Assembly (NCBI GenBank): GCA_023055505.1
Contig: JALIRH010000002.1
Span: forward strand, 16,391,244-16,455,243
DNA: 64,000 bases
Reading direction: 5' to 3'
DNA from: Callipepla californica brunnescens
Taxonomy: Eukaryota; Chordata; Aves; Galliformes; Odontophoridae
In this document: positions 51,220 to 61,590 of the stretch, piece after piece
Numbering within the stretch: the stretch's first letter is position 1
Layout: each line of letters opens with the position of its first letter
Made by a program: the position numbers and the translations under genes
The notes under the pieces: model-generated
Database searches by the model: none
Told to the model about the DNA's origin: nothing
Seen by the model: only the letters and a program-made list of their open reading frames with translations

Positions 51220-51836
51220 TACCACAGAATCTCTGCAGATCATTGCATCCAACCCCCGTTCTACAGCAGGTTTCCTATAACAGATCACACAGGAGAGTAT
51301 CTTGGTGGATTTTGAATATCTCCAGAGGAGTCTCCACAACCTCCTTGGGCATCCTGTTTCTGTATTTTTTCACCCTGACATTAAAAATGTGTCTAACACC
51401 TGTTAGATATTTATAAGCATTGATAAGAGCCCATCATAGTCTTTTCTTCTCCAGGCTGAACAGTTCCAGGTCTCTCAACCTTTCCTCATAAGGGAAACTC
51501 TCCAATACTCCAGATGTGGCCTTGCCAGGGTGAAGTACAGGGGGAGGATCATCAACATATTGGCCATGCTTTTTTAATGGACCCCAGAATAGCACTGCCA
51601 TTCTGGATTACAAGAGCACACTACTGGCTCATGGCCAATCTGTTGTCCACCAGGATTCCGAGGTTCTTCACAGAGCTCATTTCCAGTGGGTCAGCCACTA
51701 ACCTGTACTGATGCATGCAGTTATTCCTCCCCATCTGTTGGGCTCTACACTTGCCCTTGTTGAACCACATAAGGTTTCTCTCTGACCTACTTTCCAGCCT
51801 GACCATTGTTCTAGAGAGAGTAAGAAACACAGTCAT
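51220..51836 (-). mobile_element. CR1 3' half fragment with RT C-terminus, antisense
   Basis: The left end CACAGAATCTCTGCAGATCA, then CATCCAACCCCC, is a diverged antisense 3' terminus. Blocks AGGCTGAACAGTTCCAGGTC, TCAACCTTTCCTCATAAGGG and GGCCATGCTTTTTTAATG follow in CR1 order. On the minus strand, 51836-51621 encodes NLMWFNKGKCRAQQMGR, then YRLVADPLEMSSVKNLGILV and DNRLAMSQ. This matches the region after the RT palm and continues beyond where the 3377-3643 frame of the left CR1 stops. Frames are broken; the copy is old and 5' truncated. Confidence 0.88.
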
Positions 51837-53059
51837 ATTGATGATTTTCTACTGGAGGTTTGCTTTTTCAACAGATACTAAATTTAAATGTTTCAGAAAA
51901 CATCTAAAAGTTGATCTTATCTTCTAGCCTTCAGTAGTTACAAAAATATAATTATCTTAATTTGAAACATACCCTATGATTGGTTTTAATATGTCTTTAT
52001 AAATGGCCTAATATTCTAGACTGTGGTTTGAACTTCTTAAAAGAACAGATTAAGCATTAAAAGTATTTTTGTTCTCTTGATTGCTTGAGTTCTGAGAGCC
52101 TTGGTGGCTAGAGCTGTTGTTTTCTAACGAGTTGTGTTGTTTTTTCTACAGACTAGTTCCTCTTGATACTTACTTCATTGTTGTTTTTTTTCACAAAAGT
52201 ATTCCCAGTTCCAAACAAGTGAGTTGAATAAAAAGGAACTATTGGGAACACTTCGAGCCCAAGATTTATTTTCTTCAAATGTAAACATTAGTTAATCCCC
52301 ATTTTCCTAAAAGAAATTAAGGCATGAAGATGCCAAGTGGAGACAGTGGCACAGTAAGGTTTAGACCACAGGAGTTTCTAATTTGTTCTGTCTGTTCAGC
52401 TTGGCACTATGAAACAACCATTTCCATCATTCTTGCTTATCTCAGAATCACAAGTTATTTTTCAGTTTCCTTTCAAGCATCAGTGTGCCAAACACTGTCA
52501 TGCAGTGACTGCTATTGACATGGGCAGCCTGTGTCAAACTTAACACCACATGATCACATTTTTAAACAGCTTAAATTAGAAGCTAGTTAAAATCACATCT
52601 ATTTAAAATGATAAAGGGGTTAGCAAAGCAAGCCAAAACAAGCAGTAATTACCCCAGCTCAGTTATTATTTGATAGGATATTCAGAATGGCCAAAGGAAA
52701 CAAACATACTATGTGTACTGTCCAGCTCCAGGCACTTAAATTGTATGGATGTATAAGGAGTGCAGAAACATTACACAGTGAGGAGAGAAGGGGTCTGCAA
52801 AGGGCAATGCATTTCAGCTGTATTGTGAGCCTGTCTTTACAAATGGTTTGAACAATATGTAGATCTTTGCTTTTTGCAGACTGCCTGTCACATATTCCTT
52901 TTGACCTTCCAGGAATGAGGATATATCCCAACATAATGCTTGCATGATTTTAGTTCCTAGATGGAACTTGTCACCGTCTGAGATTTCTTCTCTTATTTTT
53001 GAATATAGCAGAAGAAATACTATAAGCACAGGACAGTTAGAAAATGCTCCACTTCCTCA
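51837..53059. other. Intron 1 stretch, no gene seen
   Basis: AT-rich except around a possible SINE relic at 52288. Frames up to 91 codons without resemblance to known proteins. Confidence 0.5.
52288..52400 (-). mobile_element. Possible second MIR-like SINE relic, antisense
   Basis: TTAATCCCCATTTTCCTAAA followed by GCCAAGTGGAGACAGTGGCA, AGTAAGG, TTTAGACCACAGGAGTTTCT resembles antisense MIR: 'ttatccccattttacag', 'cccaaggtcacacagc', 'agtggcagagcagg', 'agaacccaggagttc'. Weaker than the copy at 41670, and the tRNA head is missing. Confidence 0.35.
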
Positions 53060-53180
53060 GTTTAAAATATTTCTGTATCTGCATCACTACATTGGGTGGC
53101 TCTGTTGGGAGCTAGGAGTTGGACTCTATGACCCTTATGGATCCCTTCCAACTCAGGATATTCTTTGATTCTGTGATTCC
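53060..53180 (+). mobile_element. CR1 3' terminus, sense (short)
   Basis: AGCTAGGAGTTGGACTCTAT, GACCCTTATGGATCCCTTCC, AACTCAGGATATTCTTTGAT, TCTGTGATTCC is the classic CR1 sense ending with its terminal octamers. Only about the last 100 bases are recognisable, a severe 5' truncation. Confidence 0.85.
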
Positions 53181-53764
53181 TAAAGAGATTTCTCTATCCT
53201 ATTATCTCAAGATAACACTTGCCTTAAGACAGATTCAGATAATAGATAAGTAAGGGCACTGCATTCAAAATAGATAATACCATTACAGAAATCTGTAAAA
53301 TACATAAATTGAATATGTTTCAAAATTACAGTGATCTGTGTGATTTAAGGATTTATTTGTTAGAGTTTTTTCCCTGTGCTTGACTTGTTCTCAGCTTCCA
53401 AAAGATGGTAATCATGACATAATCATTTATGCAGAAGGAGTATCCTGGAGTAATGCCAGTCAAGAGGGCCTCTGTTGGAGACTCTTGAGAGATTTCCATT
53501 AGAAGGATCTTTTAAGAACATATAAATTCAATACTTCCTGTGCACTGATGATTCAAGTAAGTATTCACAGCATTGTCACTTAAAGTCTTCTTTGAACTGT
53601 AGGTTTTTATTTCATGTTGTCAAACCCATTTCTTCCATTTCTATCTTGAGGAATTAGCTACGTTATTCCTCTCAACTGAGATAAATTTTCCTTTGCTTTC
53701 TTTGAGGCTTCTTTTAATTTGTTTAGGTGATATCACAAACCTACCTCAGCATGTGACCCAAGCT
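53181..53764. other. Short AT-rich spacer between two CR1 tails
   Basis: About 580 bases with no frame or repeat recognised. Confidence 0.5.
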
Positions 53765-53900
53765 TGTCGGTCTTCAATAAACATTTAGACAATTATATTA
53801 GATATATGGTTTAGCTTTAGGATGTTGTGTGTGGAGTTGAACTCTATGTTCCTCATAGATCCCTTCCAGCTCAGGATAATCTATAATTCTTTGATTCTAG
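53765..53900 (+). mobile_element. CR1 3' terminus, sense (short, diverged)
   Basis: TCTTCAATAAACATTTAGAC, ATATGGTTTAGC, GTGTGGAGTTGAACTCTATG, CATAGATCCCTTCCAGCTCA, GGATAATCTATAATTCTTTG, ATTCTAG follows the CR1 ending in order. It resembles the tail at 53060 in its last 60 bases. Independent insertion is the simplest view. Confidence 0.8.
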
Positions 53901-55739
53901 TATCATTTGTTCTTCACTAAGTATTAAGTGTCTCCTTGTCTTTACAAAGTAAAGGACAAAATTTTCCCTTTTTCTTTCTCTTTGGAGATTTATTGGGATG
54001 CTTGGTGTGAGATTATAGTCTTTCAGCAGACCTTGTATTTGTTCAGTCACAGTGGTGAGCTATCATTTTCATGTGAGGTGAAAATTTTATATTCATTTCA
54101 TTTAGAAGCATTGTCCCCAAAGAGTTATATTTGTGTATAGACAGATGGAGTAATTACAACCAGTGTGAAGACTATGTAGTTATCGAATAAAGATAACTCC
54201 AGTGCAAAAGTTTATCATCCCTTACTTCTTGACTTTTAAGTATACTGAGTATACTTCGGTTTCTTACAAACATCTGTGGATCCCTTTCCCCTGTCAAGCC
54301 TATGGAACACTTCTTTTCTTATTTGACAAGTAGTTTATGTAAATTTCTGCTGACATTATTATCCATTTGTTTATCAAATATTAATAAAAAACAAAGCAGA
54401 TACAATAAAAAATCAGTTTAACAACATATGTCTGTTACCTCTCTCTTCTTTCACCCCCTGCCAGTTATGTAGAAGAAGGCATATCTGGTAATAAATATAT
54501 TTACAAAAATTAAGAATTCTGAACTGGTTTGAAGGCACAAAGTAATGCAAAAAATAAAAGAATGACAATGTGAAACTGCCAAATGTACATTCCTAAACAC
54601 CAGAGTTTATTATTTACCATTATTTTATACTTTCCAGGCCCTCGGGTTCTTAGAGTGAGTCTAAGCAGTAGCCATTAGTTGGAAATGTAGAGTAATATTT
54701 CTGTCTCCCTCTTCATCAATTACTTGCAGTCCTCATATTTTATCTATTACTTAACAGAAGATTTACATGCAGCCAAAAACTGTAAAGCCAGAATTTCATA
54801 CTTGGTACTTTGTACTTCAGCCTCCCTTTCCAAGCCCGGGAAAAGTTGTGACCATCTGCCCCACAGAGACACTGAGTATTTTGGTGAAGGACAATATTTT
54901 TACTGAAAATTGAGGCTTACAGAACAGTGTTTACGTTTCAAAGTAATTCCTTAGACTTTTGTTACGAATACCTGCTTTCTGTCTGAAAACACTTAACCAG
55001 TTAAGCAGCGACAATTTTCAGATTCTGTGATTAGCAGTCTTACAGTGTGAAGATTAAATCATTTGAGTGCTTAAAAAGGAAATATAGCATGTCTGGTTTA
55101 TATTTTGTGAACAGAAATGTAGGAATAAATTTGAGGAGCAGCATTATTGTTAGCTTTTGGTTTCTAAAAAGGGGAGGTGTGAGGGTATCAGACTGTTACT
55201 GTCCATTTAGCAAGACAGAAAGTAGAAATTCATTGCCAGAAGTTTTACATACATGTTCACTATCTAAATATGTGGATGTTTTCAGCTCATAACATGACCA
55301 CTTCACAAAGTACAAACCACAGCATAGGAAAACATGCCTCTTGCTATACCACAGGCTGTGTTCTGTTCTTCCTCTAGGATCTATATAATTTCCTGTTCAC
55401 ATATCTAAATATCAGTCTGGAGCTCTTCAATGGAATGTACAAGATACAACTATTTTTCAGTCTAAAACTTCTCACTGAATACATGTGGATAAACATCTGG
55501 CATTGGTTTGTGGTTCACAGAAAAAGAGGGTATTGACAGCAGCAGAGACCATAAGACATGTTACAATCATGCACTCCTCTGCTTTCCCTCCTCTGTGAAA
55601 ATTCAGCTCGATCCTCAGACTGTGCTGTAACCACCCCCTCACATTGCTTGCCTTAAAGCTGTGGTCAAAATCAGTGTCTTCTTTGTGCAGATCTGCAAGT
55701 GCCTCCCACAGCAGCATCACCCGCTAATGGGTAAACACA
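53901..55739. other. Intron 1 stretch, no gene seen
   Basis: AT-rich; frames up to 82 codons. A small GC-richer spot at 54810-54870 containing CCCGGG is not recognised. Confidence 0.5.
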
Positions 55740-55925
55740 TTGCCTTTTCAATTGTCCCCATTTCCCTTAGGGAAAAAGGAAAGGAAGTACTTTTTCTCAT
55801 GACGCATAATAAAATTATGGAACTCATTGCTGCAGGATGTTGTGGAGGCCAAAAATTTTAATGGCTTTTAAATTGTATTAGATAAATGCATGAGGATTGG
55901 ATCCAACAGTAGCTCTAAAATATCT
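55740..55925 (+). mobile_element. Diverged CR1-like 3'-region fragment, sense
   Basis: The sequence around GAAGTACTTTTTCTCATGAC, GCATAATAAAATTATGGAAC, TCATTGCTGCAGGATGTTGT, GGAGGCCAAAAATTTTAATG, TTAGATAAATGCATGAGGAT follows the 'aaactatggaactcattgccacaggatgttgtg' segment found in older CR1/L3-type 3' regions of sauropsids. No terminal octamers are visible. Confidence 0.55.
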
Positions 55926-58900
55926 TTGTCAACATCAGCCTACCTCAGGTCCCAAGCTTTGGATATCTTGGAGAATACACTGTCCTGGAGATCTTACGCA
56001 CGCTCTGGTCTAATAGACTTTCTACTGGGGATTATTGTCAGAAATAGCATTCAGAATGAAATAAAATTTTGGCATAAATAAGTGTAACTTTTTTATGTCT
56101 TTACATTCTTGTCTTTCTTAATCATTTCAGAAATTATTTTTATTATCATTAATGCTGAATGCTCCCTATTTTATAAAAAAATTTATCACCAATTTTATCA
56201 AAAGAACTGATACTTTGCAGTTTAGGGAAAAAAAAAAAAAAAAGAAGGTTTAAATACTGCTAAATATTGAACTGGCATATAGTATTTATTACCTTGTGAA
56301 GTAAACTGTGCTTTTGTTCTTGTAACTTCTTAATAGCTTAACTGCTAGTTAAGAAATCATGTAAATCTAAATGATTACAAATGAAGCAGAAACAGGACTA
56401 TAGTTATATTCTGTTCTTCCAATGTAATTACATATTTGGTTTCTTTCTCTTTTTTTTTTCTTTCCATGCCACAAGTTAAGGTTCTTACATCAGCATATTT
56501 CCACACCACTACTGTGTTTCCACTACCGTTAGTAGGAATTGGTTATGTGATATATGGATGCTAAATAGGTAATTTCAATTGCTTATATTTGATTTCTGCA
56601 CTGTAGCCTTCCAGAGACAGATGAGAGAACAATTATTTTATTAAGTATTTAATTCACATAGAAAACACATATTCCAAATCACCCCCAGGAGATAGGCGCA
56701 GTAATGTCAATATATTCTCTTACTCTGTGTTTCAAGAAAAGCTTTCCAATTTAAATTCATTCTTCCATTGAATACAATTTCAGTCTTGTTTTCGCAGCTT
56801 TAAAGTAAGCCAGTTTTGAGGGAAAATATCTGGATTTATTAGGACACATACAGGAGATCGCCATGTAAGAAGTCATAAAGAGGTCCTGAAAGATACTGTT
56901 AAGTGCTCTTGCATAGATGTGAAGACACAGCACATAAAAGGCGCAGAGAAAGTATTTAATAGAATATCGGAAGGAAAGAAAAGAAAGGCAATGTGGCAGA
57001 AATTGAAACTCTATGCCATAAATAATAAAATGCAAGCTATGTAAGATTAGTTTCATCAGCAAGACTGCAAATTAGCATATGAGGACGCAGGTTTGGACAC
57101 CTCTTTTTGTACGATTTTCCACAACTGCATTAATCCTGCAAATTCAGTCATTGTAAGTTTTTGTCACCCCAAAGATGCCCTCTTTCAAATAGTTGAAGAT
57201 TTTTGAATGTCTTGTGTTGAATCATACCATATCAACCAAAACTCATCCAAAGTCACCTTCATGTAAATGCACAAGCTGCTCTGCGATCAACTGCAGATAA
57301 CTACTATGTGATGAGTAACTCTATTTGCATTTGCAGCCAGAGTACAAAGTTGGGAATGTTCTTAAGTATCCTAAAAGGCTAAACACCAACACTGTACTGC
57401 ATTTCTTGTCATTTTAAACTCCTGGGAAACCTGAAATAATGCTGAGTGAAGGCAGAAAGTCACATCTTCCTAAAGGACGTACAGTGAAAGTGTGAATGAG
57501 AAGGATGTATACTATAGATTCCACAATTAAAAAAAAAAAAGTTAAGAAGCTCATAGCTAAAAGTTTTACATGAAGATAAAAAATAGGGTAATAAATGACA
57601 AATTTCCAATTTGTTCTTAAATAAATTTTTAGATGAAAGAATCTGATTTTATCATGCCAGCTCTGAATTTTAAACTTTTTTTTTTTTCTGCAGCCTAACA
57701 AATGTACATCAAGAAGCTTTATTTGTTGATGTTGTCTTTGTTTTTGTTTTTGTTTGAAATTATGCTTGTACTAAAATACACCAACCAGTATTTCTACATA
57801 ATGCACTGATTACTGAATGAATGGTGAAAACATACTACAAGTCAATCTGAAATGGAAAAAAATATTCTTTTCTTGATTCAGAGCAATTACAGCATTTGGG
57901 ACATGCCTGTTCATGCCTAGCTACAACTGTAAAATCTGCAGTAAATTAAATATTATGTGCTGATAGATCCTTTGTAGATTTAGAACCAGCATTAGTCACC
58001 TTGTAGAAAAGTCTAAGCAAAACTCACATATGAAAACCATGCAATTTTTTAGAGGAAGGTGGACCTTTCTGAAACCTACAATTCCTCATCTCATCAATTT
58101 GATCTTTAATCCATTATGGAAAATTAGCAGAGCTCAGTGATAATGAATATAACTTTAAAGATTTGTTCCTGTACCACCAAAACATGCCAGCAATGCTTCA
58201 AAGTCCTGCTTAGATGGATATATTCAGCAGTGAGCCTTTTGCCACTGTTGAAGGTGAAGCTCTTAATTGCATTCTTGACATCTGAGAGCTTGATAATTTT
58301 ATTTCCCATGTTCTTTATCTGACTCACAGAAAATGAAAGGTCTCTTATACAATGACTAGCAAACTTTTGAAATAACTAGATGGATTCTCTGGAACAATGA
58401 AACATTTATACGTGAAGTCTGGATTCTGATGTAAGTTTTGTTTTTACAGTCATAACCCATGCAGGTAATCACAGCTGATAATACCATTTTCAAGCGGACA
58501 CCAGATCAGAAACCACATTATTTGTAAAGGATAGCAAGAAGCTCCATTTCATTTAAGTGATGACTGATAAAAAGCACTTCATTTGAAACCTGCTTGTATT
58601 GGCTGTGCCTTGCTATCCCCTTCAATGCCTCTTTTGTATAGACAAAGTATTTTCATAAAAGTGAGTGCTGAATCTCTTCTAGTGTTGAATATGTCCTTGA
58701 CTTAATATTGAGAGTTTTTCCTGAGCATTTTGAACCTCATGCTTATGTATTGCTACGTTTGTGATATAAATAGGTAGACGGTTTCAATGAAATCTAATTA
58801 GGTTCAAGTTCTGTTACTTCTTTATTTTTACTTATTTATTTATTGTAGAGATATCTAGTTTTGTCACTAAAAAAAAAAAAAAATCACAGGCAGTGTCCAA

Positions 58901-61204
58901 CTTGTGTATAAAACTGTCTATTGTGACTACTTCGGAAGATAGCTTTGACATAGATAAATGCTTTTCTATTGTTGCATGTGTAGGTTGTGAGAAATCCTGG
59001 AATCACAATATTTCAAGCCCGAAGTTTATTTATGTAGATAATTTGTGGAGCAATCATCTGAATATCTTTACATGTTGCTCTCAGATAAGAAATCTGTAAG
59101 TTTTAGTGCAGAAAAACAATATGGCTGTAAGCTACGGATATCTGCAATAAAAATTCAGTGAAATGGAGACATTTAAATTTAATCATTTTACAAATCTGTG
59201 AGGGACTTGTTATAGGATCATCCTAACTAGGAACCCTAGAGCAAGTATGCTTTCACCAGTATGTGGAAAAACTGTCTTCAGAGATTGTCTAATATGTACC
59301 TAAAATCTTGAAGGCAGTGTGAAATATGATTGAATTCTCTCTTTAATTTGTCAGTTTTATTGATGGACGAATCAGTTGAATTGTATATTTATGCAACGAT
59401 TCCTTCAAAATTTGTAAATAGTTTTGGGAAGAGAGAGGAACATTTAGGATACAACATTTGTGTCATTGGGCTGAAACATCATGATCCTCCATGGGTATTT
59501 TCTTTATAGTGTCATGAAACTTGTACATTCATGACATAGTGGTTTCGCTTTAGGAGTTGGGAGAGAACATGTCTATATTTGGTGGGGAGGACACTCTAAT
59601 AGAAGGGAATTTTGAGACCTAAAGCCACTCAGACTGAGGAGGAAAAAGAAGTGATATTATGGATTTTAATGAAAATAAAAACCTGAAATGATCGGTTTGC
59701 AGTATCTAAGGAACTGATGCCTAGTCCAGGAGGATTTATACAGGAAATCTAAAGTGTATTTTGAACATGCTCCAGGTGATTTGAAGTGCACATGAGTGCC
59801 TGCCAGTTGGCTTGAGTGGACTACCTGCTCACTGTGTTTGTGAATATGAATCCCATTCTTAATACCAAAAAGACCCATTTTCAATGTAGCAAGAATTTAG
59901 GTATTTATCTTTGGCCTAAAGCTATCCTTGTAGATCAGAATTTCAACATTTTTGAGATTCTAGTACTTAAAGATTATTTTTATAAATGTTCCTATGCTTT
60001 CTCATTTATGTAAGATATTTTTTTGGTGACATAGTGAATAATTTTTATATGGTAGAGTATCTTTTACATAGACAGTGGTGAACCTTCTGTGACTTGACTA
60101 ATACAAGTGATTGGAAGGCAAGGTCCATGGTCTATAGCCAACATTATGTCTACTTTTTAGTTTGGCACGGTTAAATCTGTGCATTTGGAAAAATGTTTTA
60201 TGAGGTATTTTGCTCAATAGCAATATTTTTAGATTTTAGGTTGACTATTTTAATAGTATTTAAGATTTCAGCAATCATTTCTAAAACCATAAATCATATA
60301 TCTGCTGCTGCCATTACCCATTAGGATGTACTAGTGAAAGGACACTATTAATACTGAATTGATAGCTTCCAGGATAAAGGAAAAAATGAAACAAAATAGT
60401 TAAGATGTACCCTTTCCTCTGAAACCTTAAGGAATATTCCTGTAAAAGTGGTGAATTCAGTGGGCTAATACTGGCAAACTTTATCAGATTGACTCATACT
60501 CCTCACTTGCTGAGAAAAGTAAACAAAGAGAACAAAATTCTACCCTTTATAAATATATTAAAAGCGTATAGAATCCTCCTTTTGCCATCCCATGGCACTG
60601 TGGTATATAATGAACTAGTTATGAGATTCTTAATAACTAGCAATATTTTTCTGTTTTCCCAGAGTATAAAAATGAAATCATGAATTACACCAAATAACAT
60701 GGAACATGATTATTTTTAGCTCTGATTCAACAGATTTACAGACAGTTTGTGGTCACCAAAGAAGTATTTGCATCTATTTATGTTATGACATCGAAGATCA
60801 AAATAGGCTTTGACTTTCAGTTCTCTGAGTGAATAATGAAACTGTAATAAATCTGAAGATGTAAGAAGATTAAAGCTACGGGAAGACAAGTTTGAAATGA
60901 ATGGGATGTGTAGAACAAAGCTCAAAGATCAAACTTTTGAACACTCTGTTCCTCATCAACTAGATTATGTACACCTATGTGTGTGGCCCTAATCATCCCA
61001 GAAATCATGGAAATACTCCATGTTTAAAATGAGGCTTGTGGTGGCCACAGACCATGCTGAATATTAAGCCCCTGTAATACCATGTCCTGGATGATTAATT
61101 CTGTGTACACGTGATGATGCAACATTTCTGTAACTGAAGTTAACTGTAGTACTAAGCTGAAGTGACAGAAACAAGTCCAGTAAAAATCCAGAAGTGAAAA
61201 TTTA
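55926..61204. other. Intron 1 stretch of 5 kb, no gene seen
   Basis: AT-rich. A16 lies at 56228, a (TTTTTG)n tract at 57736-57756 and A15 at 58869. Longest frames are 101 codons (56757-57062, minus) and 95 codons (57414-57701, minus), both without family resemblance. Confidence 0.5.
57736..57756. repeat. (TTTTTG)n microsatellite
   Basis: Three TTTTTG-like units in a T-rich context. Confidence 0.8.
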
Positions 61205-61590
61205 GCCAGAATATGTTTCTTTCTAAAAAGAAGACTGAGAGGGGACCTGATCCAGGTTTATAAATATCTGAGGTGTGGGGGACAAAGTAGCAAGTCCAGA
61301 CTCTTTTCAGAAGTGTGTGGAGACAGGACAAGGAGGAACTGACAGAAGCTGCAGCACAGGAGGCTCCACACGAATGTGCGCAAGAACTTCTTTACGGTGA
61401 GGGTGGCGGAGCACTGGCACAAGCTGCCCAGGAGGGTTGTGTAATCTTCTTTGGAGATATTCAAGATCTGCCTGGATGCCTACCTGTGCGACCTGGTGTA
61501 GGGAACCTGCTTTGGCAGAGGGGTTGGACTCGATGATCTCTTGAGGTCCCTTCCAACCCCTATGATTCTGTGACTCTATGATTCAATGAT
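61205..61590 (+). mobile_element. CR1 3'-end fragment, sense, relatively young
   Basis: AGACTGAGAGGGGACCTGAT, then AAGAACTTCTTTACGGTGAG, GGTGGCGGAGCACTGGCACA, AGCTGCCCAGGAGGGTTGTG, GGGGTTGGACTCGATGATCT, CTTGAGGTCCCTTCCAACCC, CTATGATTCTGTGACTCTAT form an almost consensus CR1 3' region ending in three octamer units. It is GC-rich against its surroundings and the best preserved CR1 tail in the window. 5' truncated near 61205; the 73-codon frame inside is repeat, not gene. Confidence 0.93.
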
